A DNA stretch of 14,337 nucleotides from positions 1 to 14,337 of the forward strand of contig CANRLY010000027.1 of NCBI GenBank assembly GCA_947631585.1, read 5' to 3'. Below, in pieces: positions 1 through 7,439 of this stretch (position 1 is the first letter of the stretch; every line of letters begins with the position of its first letter). A program made the position numbers and the translations under genes. The stretch is from an uncultured Clostridia bacterium. GTDB lineage: Bacteria > Bacillota > Clostridia > Oscillospirales > Ruminococcaceae. Under the pieces are notes generated by a model, which saw nothing but the letters and a program-made list of their open reading frames with translations, ran no database searches and was not told the origin of the DNA.

Positions 1-489
1 GACCCCAAGGAAAGAGCGGAACATACCATGCTGGTGGATCTGGGAAGAAACGATATCGGAAAGGTGTCGGAGTTCGGAAGTGTAAAGGTCACGGACTTTA
101 TGTTCGTTGAAAGATACTCAAAGGTGATGCATCTGGTGTCAAACGTGGTGGGAACGCTCAGGGAGGACAAAAAGCCGCTGGACGCTCTTATGGCGGTGCT
201 GCCGGCAGGAACGCTTTCCGGTGCGCCGAAAGTAAGGGCGATGGAGATAATCGACGAGCTGGAGACCACAAGGAGAGGACTTTACGGCGGAACGGTAGGA
301 TATCTGGGTTTTGACGGAAATCTGGACACCTGCATCGCAATAAGAACTGTGCTTTTCAAAAACAATAAAGCTTACGTTCAGGCAGGCGGCGGAGTGGTGC
401 TTGACAGCGTGGGCGAGAACGAATACCAGGAGTCCTGCAACAAGGCTCTTGCGGTGATAAACGCTATTAAAGAAGCAGGCAGGCTCTGA
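1..489 (+). CDS. trpE: Anthranilate synthase component I, C-terminal part (partial at window edge)
   Basis: This is the 3' end of trpE. The frame is open from base 1 (first residues DPKERAEHT) and stops at TGA 487-489, so about 162 residues of the C-terminal chorismate-binding domain are visible. TrpE converts chorismate, with ammonia supplied by TrpG, to anthranilate, the first step of tryptophan synthesis in the cytoplasm. Visible family motifs are LVDLGRNDIG, FMFVERYSKVMH, the PAGTLSGAPKVRAMEIIDELE block, GGTVGYLGFDGN and a late QAGGGVVLDSV block followed by NEYQES. The late block reads AGGG where many homologues have AGAG. The ATG at base 28 is internal and is not the gene start. The trpGD fusion follows after 49 bp with its own ribosome binding site. 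PabB is the main alternative, but the downstream trp genes make TrpE nearly certain. Confidence 0.96.
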   Translation, partial: DPKERAEHTMLVDLGRNDIGKVSEFGSVKVTDFMFVERYSKVMHLVSNVVGTLREDKKPLDALMAVLPAGTLSGAPKVRAMEIIDELETTRRGLYGGTVGYLGFDGNLDTCIAIRTVLFKNNKAYVQAGGGVVLDSVGENEYQESCNKALAVINAIKEAGRL

Positions 490-525
490 TGGGTCTGATG
501 ATAAGATAAGTAAATAATTTATTTT

Positions 526-531
526 GGAGGG
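526..531 (+). promoter_or_regulatory. Ribosome binding site fixing the trpGD start
   Basis: GGAGGG lies 7 nt before the ATG at 539. It decides the start in favour of 539. The upstream in-frame TTG at 524 overlaps the site itself and has no ribosome binding site of its own. Confidence 0.85.
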
Positions 532-538
532 AAATATC

Positions 539-2173
539 ATGATACTTTTGATCGACAACTATGACAGCTTTACTTACAATCTCTATCAGTATGTGGGAGA
601 ATTGTATGACGACATCAAGGTGGTGAGAAACGACGAGATCACCATCGAGGAGATCGAGCAGCTGAAGCCCGAAGCTATAATGGTCTCTCCCGGACCGTGC
701 TACCCCAAGGACGCAGGTATCTCGGTGGAGGCGATAAGGCATTTCAGCGGAAAACTGCCGATACTGGGCGTTTGCCTGGGACATCAGGCTATCGCTGAGG
801 CTTTCGGCGGAAAGGTAGTAGTGGCAAAGCAGCAGCTCCACGGCAAGACCTCAAAGATCAAACTGTCCCTTTCAAATCCGCTTTTCAGGGGCCTTCCTGA
901 GGAAATAACCGTTGCAAGGTATCATTCGCTCATAGTGGATTCCATCACGCTGCCGCCCTGCCTGTCGGTTATCGCAACTGACGAGAACGCCCAGATAATG
1001 GCTCTCAGGCACAGGGAACACCCGACTTACGGCGTGCAGTTCCACCCGGAATCTATCCTTACCGATACCGGCAAGAAGCTTATATCAAACTTCATAAACG
1101 ACATAGTGGGAATAGACGCCGCAAGGGTGAAAACACCGCCTATCCCGGAAAACGAAAGGGTAGAGCTGAAAAAGTATATTGCTAAACTTTGCGATGGAAA
1201 CAGCCTTACCGAAGAGGAAGCCTACGAGGCAATGAACATCATAATGAGCGACAGGGCGACAAACGCTCAGACGGCGGCTTTGCTCACTGCGCTCAGAATG
1301 AAAGGCGAGACTATAGACGAGATAACCGGATTTGCAAAGGTTATGAGAAGCAAGATGGCAGTACCACAGGGCTGCTCCGATGCTCTGGATATCGTGGGCA
1401 CAGGCGGAGACCTTGCCAACAGCTTCAACATTTCAACAACATCTTCTTTCGTCATTGCAGGAGCAGGTCAGAAGGTCGCCAAGCATGGAAACAGGAACGT
1501 TTCCTCGAAGTGCGGCGCAGCGGACGTTTTGGAGGCTATGGGAGTAAAGATAACTTCCACACCTGACAAGGCGGCGGCTATGATAAATGAAATAGGCATA
1601 TCTTTCCTGTTTGCGCAGAGCTATCATTCGGCGATGAGATTCGTAGGACCGGTAAGAGCTCAGCTCGGGGTAAGAACAGTGTTCAATATCTTAGGACCGC
1701 TTGCAAACCCTGCAAAAGCGGATTATATGATACTGGGAGTGTGCGACGAATATCTTCTGGAAATGATGGCTAAAGTCCTTATGAATCTGGGAGTCAAAGC
1801 CGCAATGCTGGTAATGGGACGTGACAGGCTGGACGAGATCTCCATTTCGGACAGCACGGCAGTTTGCGAGATAAGAAACGGCAAGCTCATCAAGTATGAT
1901 ATAAACCCTGCTGACTTCGGACTGAAAGTTTACAACAAGTCGGAAATAGTGGGCGGTGACGCCAAGGAAAACGCTGCCACTACCATAGGTATCCTTAAAG
2001 GCGAGATAGGCGGCGCAAAAAGAGATATCGTACTGCTCAACTCAGGCTGCGCTCTTTACATTTCCGGAAAAGCCGCTTCCATACAAGAGGGTATCGAGAT
2101 GGCGAAAGAGTCTATTTCCAGCGGAAAAGCTTACGCCAAACTGGAGCAGATGATAGAACTTTCTAATAAATAA
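539..2173 (+). CDS. trpGD: Fused anthranilate synthase glutamine amidotransferase / anthranilate phosphoribosyltransferase (TrpG-TrpD)
   Basis: This 544-residue bifunctional protein opens with MILLIDNYDSFTYNLYQYVG. Residues 1 to about 190 are a class I glutamine amidotransferase with nucleophile Cys79 in GVCLGHQ and the His169/Glu171 pair in FHPES. This half delivers ammonia to TrpE. After a linker of about 20 residues (190-210, Pro-rich), residues 210-544 are anthranilate phosphoribosyltransferase. It carries the PRPP-binding GTGGD at 287-291, KHGNR at 315-319 and a downstream NILGPLANP block. This half transfers phosphoribosyl from PRPP to anthranilate. The linker reads straight through with no stop or frameshift, so the fusion is genuine in this sequence. 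Domain order is the same as in the enterobacterial TrpGD fusion. The start ATG is chosen from GGAGGG 7 nt upstream and from the usual TrpG N-terminus. trpC begins 12 nt after its stop. Confidence 0.96.
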   Translation: MILLIDNYDSFTYNLYQYVGELYDDIKVVRNDEITIEEIEQLKPEAIMVSPGPCYPKDAGISVEAIRHFSGKLPILGVCLGHQAIAEAFGGKVVVAKQQLHGKTSKIKLSLSNPLFRGLPEEITVARYHSLIVDSITLPPCLSVIATDENAQIMALRHREHPTYGVQFHPESILTDTGKKLISNFINDIVGIDAARVKTPPIPENERVELKKYIAKLCDGNSLTEEEAYEAMNIIMSDRATNAQTAALLTALRMKGETIDEITGFAKVMRSKMAVPQGCSDALDIVGTGGDLANSFNISTTSSFVIAGAGQKVAKHGNRNVSSKCGAADVLEAMGVKITSTPDKAAAMINEIGISFLFAQSYHSAMRFVGPVRAQLGVRTVFNILGPLANPAKADYMILGVCDEYLLEMMAKVLMNLGVKAAMLVMGRDRLDEISISDSTAVCEIRNGKLIKYDINPADFGLKVYNKSEIVGGDAKENAATTIGILKGEIGGAKRDIVLLNSGCALYISGKAASIQEGIEMAKESISSGKAYAKLEQMIELSNK

Positions 2174-2185
2174 TGGTAAAATAAT

Positions 2186-2971
2186 ATGATCTTAGATGAA
2201 ATAATCGAGAAAAGAAAAATTCAGCTGGAGCGTGAAAAAGCAAAGACCTCCCCGGAGGAAATGAAAGGTCTTGCGCTCAGGTCTGATATGCCGGTGATAT
2301 CGTTTTTTGATGCGCTGAAAAAAGACCGGCTGTCGGTAATATGCGAAGTGAAAAAGGCAAGCCCGTCAAAGGGACTTATCCGACCGGAATTTTACCCTGA
2401 GCAGATCGCAAGGGAATATGTTCAGGCAGGCGCTGACGCAATTTCCTGCCTTACGGAGGAACATTATTTTCAAGGGCGTTCTGAGTATCTGGAGCTTGTA
2501 AGGCAGACCGCCGGTGAGAAACTGCCGGTGCTGCGAAAGGACTTTATATTTGACGAATATCAGGTCTACGAAGCAAAAGTCATCGGGGCAAATGCCGTGC
2601 TGCTGATTGCAGCGACACTTACGGCTGAGAAAATGAAGTATTTCTATGAGCTGGCAGGTTCTCTGGGAATGGACTGCCTGGTGGAAGTCCACAACGAAGA
2701 AGAACTTGACAAGGCGATGACCTTTACGCCAAAGATACTGGGTATCAACAACCGCAACCTTAAAACCTTTGAAGTTGACCTGAACACTACTGCTCGCCTC
2801 AGGGAGCATATCCCGAAAGAAGCAGTGCTTGTGTCGGAAAGCGGTATCAGAAACAATGACGATATGCGGCTGGTGCGTTCACTGGGCGCAGATGCGGTGC
2901 TTGTCGGGGAAACGCTTATGCGAAGCGCAGATATCGCCGGCGAACTGAAAACTCTGAGAGAAGGCGTGTGA
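2186..2971 (+). CDS. trpC: Indole-3-glycerol-phosphate synthase
   Basis: This 261-residue TIM-barrel enzyme closes the ring of carboxyphenylamino-deoxyribulose phosphate to give indole-3-glycerol phosphate, with loss of CO2 and water. Family motifs appear in order: EVKKASPSKG (54-63), CLTEEHYFQG, LRKDF (116-120), LVEVHNEEEL (about 165), INNRNL (187-192) and SESGI (217-221). Together they hold the catalytic Glu and Lys residues. The length is normal for a single-domain TrpC. It is not fused to TrpF, which follows as a separate gene. The ATG at 2186 has only a weak purine stretch upstream (GGTAAAA). Its translation may therefore be coupled to trpGD, which ends 12 nt before. Its TGA shares one base with the trpF ATG. 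Confidence 0.97.
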   Translation: MILDEIIEKRKIQLEREKAKTSPEEMKGLALRSDMPVISFFDALKKDRLSVICEVKKASPSKGLIRPEFYPEQIAREYVQAGADAISCLTEEHYFQGRSEYLELVRQTAGEKLPVLRKDFIFDEYQVYEAKVIGANAVLLIAATLTAEKMKYFYELAGSLGMDCLVEVHNEEELDKAMTFTPKILGINNRNLKTFEVDLNTTARLREHIPKEAVLVSESGIRNNDDMRLVRSLGADAVLVGETLMRSADIAGELKTLREGV

Positions 2972-3585
2972 TGGTAAAGGTCAAGATCTGCGGAATGAGG
3001 CGCACGGAAGATATCGTCTGCGTGAACAAATACCGTCCCGACTATGTGGGATTTATCCTTTCGGAGGGGTTCAGGAGAACTATCAGCGAAGAAACGTTCT
3101 GCGAACTTTCACGGCGGCTGGACAGCGGGATAATGAAAGTCGGGGTGTTCGTCAACGAGCCGGTGGAAAGCCTTCTGAGGTATGCCGACAGGCTGGACGT
3201 GGTGCAGCTCCACGGCGATGAGGACGGCGGTTATATAAAAAAAGTCCGCAGCGGCTTTAACGGTGAGATCTGGAAAGCGGTGAGGGCTTGTTCTGAAGAG
3301 GATATCGAAAAAGCGGATAAGCTTGACTGCGACAAGCTGCTTATCGACAGCTACGTTAAAGGCAAGGTAGGCGGCACAGGCAGAACGGCTGACCTGGATA
3401 TAATTCTCAGGGCTAATTTCAGCAAGGAGTTTTTCCTTGCCGGAGGAATAGACAGCAATAACGTCTGTCGGGCGGTGGAAAAGGTCGGACCGCTGGGAGT
3501 CGATCTGTCAAGCTCAGTGGAGACGGACGGCTGGAAAGACGAAAATAAGATCAAAGAAATAATCGGGATCATCAGGAGGATATGA
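2971..3585 (+). CDS. trpF: Phosphoribosylanthranilate isomerase
   Basis: This 204-residue TIM-barrel isomerase performs the Amadori rearrangement of phosphoribosylanthranilate, the step between TrpD and TrpC. The acid-base pair is visible: Cys7 in KICGM and Asp126 in LLIDS. VQLHGDE, the GKVGGTG loop, LAGGI and GVDLSSSVE supply the phosphate-binding loops. The start is placed at ATG 2971, which forms a TGATG stop-start with trpC. AGAGAAGG at 2957-2964 is 6 nt upstream. The alternative GTG at 2968, one codon earlier, would sit only 3 nt from that site. The gene ends with TGA at 3583-3585, just before trpB. Confidence 0.96.
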   Translation: MVKVKICGMRRTEDIVCVNKYRPDYVGFILSEGFRRTISEETFCELSRRLDSGIMKVGVFVNEPVESLLRYADRLDVVQLHGDEDGGYIKKVRSGFNGEIWKAVRACSEEDIEKADKLDCDKLLIDSYVKGKVGGTGRTADLDIILRANFSKEFFLAGGIDSNNVCRAVEKVGPLGVDLSSSVETDGWKDENKIKEIIGIIRRI

Positions 3586-3586
3586 T

Positions 3587-4777
3587 ATGGGAAAGATCGG
3601 ACGCTACGGCGAGTACGGAGGACAGTATGTACCGGAAACGGTGATGAACGCCGTCAAAGAGCTTGAAGAAGCTTATGCCAAATACAAGGACGACCCTCAG
3701 TTCAAAAAGGAACTGGCGGATCTTTACAGGGATTACGCAGGGAGACCGTCCATGCTTTACTATGCTGAAAAAATGACCAAAGATCTGGGCGGCGCAAAGA
3801 TCTACATCAAAAGAGAGGACCTTAACCACACCGGTTCTCACAAGATAAACAACGTTCTGGGACAGATACTTCTTGCCAAAAGAATGGGCAAAAAAAGGAT
3901 CATCGCTGAGACCGGAGCAGGTCAGCACGGCGTTGCAACGGCGACAGTATGTGCGCTGATGGGTCTGGAATGTGAGGTCTACATGGGCGCAGAGGACATG
4001 AAGCGTCAGTCGCTGAACGTCTACAGAATGAATCTGCTTGGCTCAAAGGTAACGGGAGTTTCCAGCGGAACAAGCACCTTAAAAGATGCGATCAACGAAG
4101 CTATGAGAGATTGGTGCTCCAACATCGACACCACCTACTACTGCATAGGTTCGGTAATGGGGCCCCACCCCTATCCGCAGATGGTCAGAGATTTCCAGAA
4201 GATAATCGGCGAGGAGATCAAAAGGCAGCTTGCTGAAAAAGAAGGCAGACTTCCCGATGCGGTGGTAGCCTGCGTAGGCGGCGGTTCTAACGCTATGGGT
4301 GCGTTTTACGATTTCATAAACGACAGTTCCGTCCGGCTGATAGGAGCTGAAGCGGCAGGCAGGGGAATAGACACCGGAAAGCACGCCGCTACCATGGCAA
4401 AAGGTTCGGTGGGTATCTTCCACGGAATGAAGTCTGTATTTCTGCAAAACGATTATGGGCAGATAGACGAAGTTTACTCCATATCGGCAGGTCTTGACTA
4501 TCCGGGAGTTGGTCCTGAGCACGCAAACCTCCGTGACACCGGCAGGGGAGAATACCTGAGCATTACCGACGAAGAAGCGGTGTGCGCATTTGAGTATCTT
4601 TCTAAGACAGAGGGAATAATCCCTGCCATCGAGTCGGCTCATGCGGTGGCTGCGGCTTTGAAGATAGCTCCACAGATGAGCAAAGACCAGATAATGGTAA
4701 TAAATCTTTCAGGCAGAGGCGACAAGGACGTTTACTCCATCGCCAGATACAGGGGGGTAGATATCAATGAAGAATAG
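3587..4777 (+). CDS. trpB: Tryptophan synthase beta chain
   Basis: This 396-residue PLP enzyme condenses indole with L-serine to give tryptophan and forms the alpha2beta2 complex with TrpA. It starts GRYGEYGGQYVPE, as in the canonical TrpB1 group. The PLP lysine is Lys86 in NHTGSHKINN. The catalytic Glu108 is in ETGAGQHG. The phosphate-cradling GGGSNA is at 231-236. GPHPYP (192-197) and the C-terminal LSGRGDKD are also present. The length matches the family. AGGAGG at 3574-3579 lies 7 nt before the ATG, inside the trpF end. The last 11 bp overlap trpA, typical of paired subunit synthesis. Confidence 0.98.
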   Translation: MGKIGRYGEYGGQYVPETVMNAVKELEEAYAKYKDDPQFKKELADLYRDYAGRPSMLYYAEKMTKDLGGAKIYIKREDLNHTGSHKINNVLGQILLAKRMGKKRIIAETGAGQHGVATATVCALMGLECEVYMGAEDMKRQSLNVYRMNLLGSKVTGVSSGTSTLKDAINEAMRDWCSNIDTTYYCIGSVMGPHPYPQMVRDFQKIIGEEIKRQLAEKEGRLPDAVVACVGGGSNAMGAFYDFINDSSVRLIGAEAAGRGIDTGKHAATMAKGSVGIFHGMKSVFLQNDYGQIDEVYSISAGLDYPGVGPEHANLRDTGRGEYLSITDEEAVCAFEYLSKTEGIIPAIESAHAVAAALKIAPQMSKDQIMVINLSGRGDKDVYSIARYRGVDINEE

Positions 4778-5558
4778 GATAGACAGCTGCTTTGAGGAGC
4801 TTAAAGCCCAGGGCAGAAAAGCGCTGGTGACGTTTGTCACGGCAGGCGACCCGGACATGGAGACCACCGGAAAACTGGTGCTGTCCATGTTTGAAAACGG
4901 CGCAGATATCATCGAGCTTGGCGTGCCTTTTTCCGACCCCATCGCCGAAGGTCCGACCATTCAGAAAGCTTCGCTCAGGTCTCTGAAAAACGGCACGACT
5001 CTGGATATGATATTCCGGCTGGTGAAAGACCTCAGGACTAAGACCGACAAACCGCTGATACTGATGATGTACCTGAACACCATTTTCAAGTACGGTACTG
5101 AGAAGTTTTTCGGGCTTTGCAAGGAATGTCAGATAGACGGAGTGATAGTTCCCGATATGCCGTTCGAGGAAAGGGACGAAATACTTGAGTATGCGGAAAA
5201 AGCCGGAGTTTACAACATAAATCTGGTCGCTCCTACATCAAAAGGACGGATAAAGAGCATAGCCGCCGAAAGCAAAGGTTTTCTTTACTGCGTTTCCTCT
5301 ACCGGCGTTACCGGAACGAGAAGCAGCTTTACCACGGACTTTGACAGCTTCTTTGAAGAGGTGGGAAACAACGTTAAATGCCCTGCCTGCGTGGGATTTG
5401 GGATCTCAGGTCCGAAGCAGGCGGCGGAAATGTCCCGTTACTGCCAGGGCGTGATAGTGGGAAGCGCAGTGGTGGACATAGTTGCTGGCAACGGACGTGA
5501 CAGCGCACAAAAGGTCGGGGAATTTGTCCGCAGCCTGCGTGAAGCCCTCGATAAATAA
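4767..5558 (+). CDS. trpA: Tryptophan synthase alpha chain
   Basis: This 263-residue TIM barrel cleaves indole-3-glycerol phosphate to indole and glyceraldehyde 3-phosphate and channels indole to TrpB. The first catalytic acid, Glu50, is in DIIELGVPFSDP. The second position, Asp60 in the Salmonella and E. coli enzyme, is Glu61 here: the codons read D-P-I-A-E-G, with GAA at this site. LMMYLNTIFKYG, GVIVPDMPFEE, NLVAPTS, STGVTGTR and VGFGIS are present as expected, so the gene looks intact. The start overlaps trpB by 11 bp, and a run of six G at 4752-4757 acts as the ribosome binding site. This is the last gene of the operon, followed by a terminator. Confidence 0.97.
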   Translation: MKNRIDSCFEELKAQGRKALVTFVTAGDPDMETTGKLVLSMFENGADIIELGVPFSDPIAEGPTIQKASLRSLKNGTTLDMIFRLVKDLRTKTDKPLILMMYLNTIFKYGTEKFFGLCKECQIDGVIVPDMPFEERDEILEYAEKAGVYNINLVAPTSKGRIKSIAAESKGFLYCVSSTGVTGTRSSFTTDFDSFFEEVGNNVKCPACVGFGISGPKQAAEMSRYCQGVIVGSAVVDIVAGNGRDSAQKVGEFVRSLREALDK

Positions 5559-5570
5559 AAATACAATACA

Positions 5571-5620
5571 AATTCCCCTGCTCAGTTTCAAGTTGACCGG
5601 CAGGGGAATTTTTTCTGCTT
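5571..5620 (+). terminator. Rho-independent terminator of the trp operon
   Basis: The arms AATTCCCCTGC (5571-5581) and GCAGGGGAATT (5600-5610) form a perfect 11-bp stem with an 18-nt loop. It is followed by TTTT, then CTGC and seven more T. It begins 12 nt after the trpA stop. On the other strand the same stem is followed by a T-rich but interrupted stretch, 13 nt after the EAL-gene stop. It may therefore also stop that convergent transcript, with less certainty. Confidence 0.9.
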
Positions 5621-5623
5621 TTT

Positions 5624-7288
5624 TTATTTGTTTACCGAAATGAGCTTTTGGTTGAACTCGTCTGACGGAATGGGGCGTGAGTAGTAGAATCCCTGAGCGG
5701 CGTCGCAGCCGCACCTGCTGAGAAATTCCGCCTGTTCGCCGGTCTCCACTCCCTCGGCGATAATGCCAAGACCTATGTCCTGAGACATGGAGATAGTATG
5801 CTCGATTATCTTTCTGCCACGGTCGGAATCCATAAATTCCTCCAGGAAGAAGCGGTCTATTTTCAGCACGTCAAAAGGCGTGGACTTCAGTATGTTCAGA
5901 GATGAATACCCTGAGCCGAAGTCGTCCATCAGCATTGTGAAGCCGGCTTCTTTCATTTGTGTAACAAGCTCCTCGATGCCGCTGGTGTCAGCCGTTTCTG
6001 TTATCTCCAGTTCCAGCATGGAAATAGGTATATCGTACTTGCCGATAAGTTCCTTGATCTTTCCGATTATGTCAAAAGTCTTTATGTATTCTCTTGAAAT
6101 GTTAACCGAGATAGGAACAGGTTTAATACCCAGATCCATAAGTTCTCTGATCTTTTTGCAAGCCTGTTCCCAGATGTAGCAGTCAAGTTTCAGGATAAAG
6201 CCGTTTTCCTCAAACACCGGTATAAATTCAGCCGGAGAGATCATTCCCACCGCAGGGTCGTTCCACCTGGCAAGAGCTTCTGCGCCGATTATCCTGCCTG
6301 TGCTTATGGAGTATTTCGGCTGTAGGAACATGAGAAATTCGCCGTTTAGCAGTGCGTTGTTCATGGACTCTTCTATCTGCTGCTTTTTGTGAAGCTTGGA
6401 CTTCATGGACTTGTCGTAGAACAGAATGTTTTCAATGGCGTTGCCCTTGATGAGCTGTCTTGCAAGGGAAGCGTTATCGCCGTGTTTTCTGGTGTGAGCG
6501 GCTCTGTCCTCAACTATGCAGACCCCGAAGATAAGGCGGTATTCCATGCCGCCAAATCCGCTGAGCATACTTTCTATCTTGTGTATCAGCCCGATTATCT
6601 CGTCTTTGGTATCAAAGGGAGTCACGATCATGTATACGTCTGCGGTGAGCCGGCAGAACGGCTGGTCGTCACGACAGATAAGGGCAAGGGAGTCGTTGAA
6701 GAACTGGAGCAGCTCGTCGCCTTTTTCCACGCCGTACTCCTCGTTTATCATCTTGAATCGCTCCACATCGAACTGAATGAAAGCGATCTGTTTGTCCGGG
6801 TTGGAATCTATAGTCCGGCGGCAGCGCTGAGAGTATATCTTCGGGTTTTTATCCGATGAAAATACTTTCATCACATCACGGGTGAAGTATTCGTTAGGGG
6901 AATAAGGTCTGATGTTATAATGAATATCGGTGATGCGGCCGTTCTCGTCACGCAAAAACAGGGCGTACATATGGCACATTTTAAAATCGTCACTGCCCGG
7001 AAGTTTAATGGAAAGGTCAGTTCCCAGACTGTTTTCCCGACAGCCGTTTATTATGCCTTCGTCGATACGTTCGCAGAACACATCGAACACCGGCAGCGAC
7101 TCTTTTTCTATAAGACCCGACTCCCTCAGCAGCACGGGAAGTTCCCTATAATCTTTAGCGTCAAAACTTTCAGACAGGGAAATAAAAGTATTGTCCTCGA
7201 TGCTCTGGAAAAAATGCACGGTGTCGGAGTCGTTGGCAATGATATCCACAAGTTTTTCTTTATACTTTTCAGGAATATCCGGAAGCAT
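5624..7288 (-). CDS. EAL-domain protein with degenerate GGDEF domain (probable cyclic-di-GMP phosphodiesterase)
   Basis: This is a 554-residue cytoplasmic protein with no signal peptide or clear membrane helix. Residues 1 to about 140 are an unrecognised N-terminal sensor-like region. Residues about 150-300 resemble a GGDEF domain, with IQFDVERFKMINEEYG at the start. The signature GGDEF is replaced by TADVY (215-219), so cyclase activity is not expected. Residues about 305-550 are an EAL domain. It carries EAL at 337-339, Asn396 in SVNIS, Glu428 in LEITET, DDFGSGYSS with Asp455/Asp456, Lys476 in LKID, Glu512 in AEGVET and QG at 532-533. All metal and catalytic ligands therefore appear present, and hydrolysis of cyclic-di-GMP to pGpG is likely. 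The degenerate GGDEF may be a regulatory, possibly nucleotide-binding, module. The ATG at 7288 is preceded by GGTGGTGAG. The gene stands alone with its own promoter. Confidence 0.92.
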   Translation of the reverse strand: MLPDIPEKYKEKLVDIIANDSDTVHFFQSIEDNTFISLSESFDAKDYRELPVLLRESGLIEKESLPVFDVFCERIDEGIINGCRENSLGTDLSIKLPGSDDFKMCHMYALFLRDENGRITDIHYNIRPYSPNEYFTRDVMKVFSSDKNPKIYSQRCRRTIDSNPDKQIAFIQFDVERFKMINEEYGVEKGDELLQFFNDSLALICRDDQPFCRLTADVYMIVTPFDTKDEIIGLIHKIESMLSGFGGMEYRLIFGVCIVEDRAAHTRKHGDNASLARQLIKGNAIENILFYDKSMKSKLHKKQQIEESMNNALLNGEFLMFLQPKYSISTGRIIGAEALARWNDPAVGMISPAEFIPVFEENGFILKLDCYIWEQACKKIRELMDLGIKPVPISVNISREYIKTFDIIGKIKELIGKYDIPISMLELEITETADTSGIEELVTQMKEAGFTMLMDDFGSGYSSLNILKSTPFDVLKIDRFFLEEFMDSDRGRKIIEHTISMSQDIGLGIIAEGVETGEQAEFLSRCGCDAAQGFYYSRPIPSDEFNQKLISVNK

Positions 7289-7325
7289 ATTCTCACCACC
7301 CGACCATAATAAAGTTAAAATACAA

Positions 7326-7378
7326 ACATTTTATGTCATTATAGCACAAAAGTTTTAAAAAATCAATACATAAAATGT
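7326..7378. repeat. Pair of 11-bp palindromes bracketing the EAL promoter (operator-like)
   Basis: ACATTTTATGT at 7326-7336 and ACATAAAATGT at 7368-7378 are exact inverted copies. Each is itself a palindrome of the form ACAT-N3-ATGT. Their centres, 7331 and 7373, are 42 bp apart, about four helical turns. One copy covers the predicted transcription start. The other sits one base upstream of the -35 box. This is the layout expected of a two-site repressor operator. The regulator is unknown. Confidence 0.6.
7338..7366 (-). promoter_or_regulatory. Promoter of the EAL-domain gene
   Basis: Read on the - strand, TTGATT (7366-7361) and TATAAT (7343-7338) are separated by exactly 17 bp, close to sigma-A consensus. 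The predicted start of transcription is near 7331, giving a leader of roughly 42 nt before the ATG. Two identical palindromes flank it and are listed separately. Confidence 0.85.
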
Positions 7379-7439
7379 GACATCTTACCAAAAGTCAGAT
7401 CTGAGAGGGGTTATTCCAGCCTGAAAGACCTTGAATTTC

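Noticed and set aside
524..538. TTG start giving a five-residue longer TrpGD
   Set aside because: The codon overlaps the ribosome binding site, and the family N-terminus is MILLIDNYDSFT, which begins at 539.
4079..4642. 187-residue open frame on the - strand inside trpB
   Set aside because: It is antisense to a fully conserved gene, shows no recognisable domain and has no ribosome binding site. It is a shadow of trpB codon use.
5406..5714. 102-residue - strand frame crossing the trp terminator
   Set aside because: It runs through the terminator hairpin and is antisense to trpA. It looks like chance.
6389..6859. 156-residue open frame on the + strand inside the EAL gene
   Set aside because: It is antisense to intact GGDEF/EAL coding sequence and has no promoter, ribosome binding site or family resemblance.
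7395..7404. TCAGATCTGA palindrome downstream of the CotH-family stop, considered as a terminator
   Set aside because: It has no loop and no T-run on the relevant strand, so it cannot act as an intrinsic terminator.
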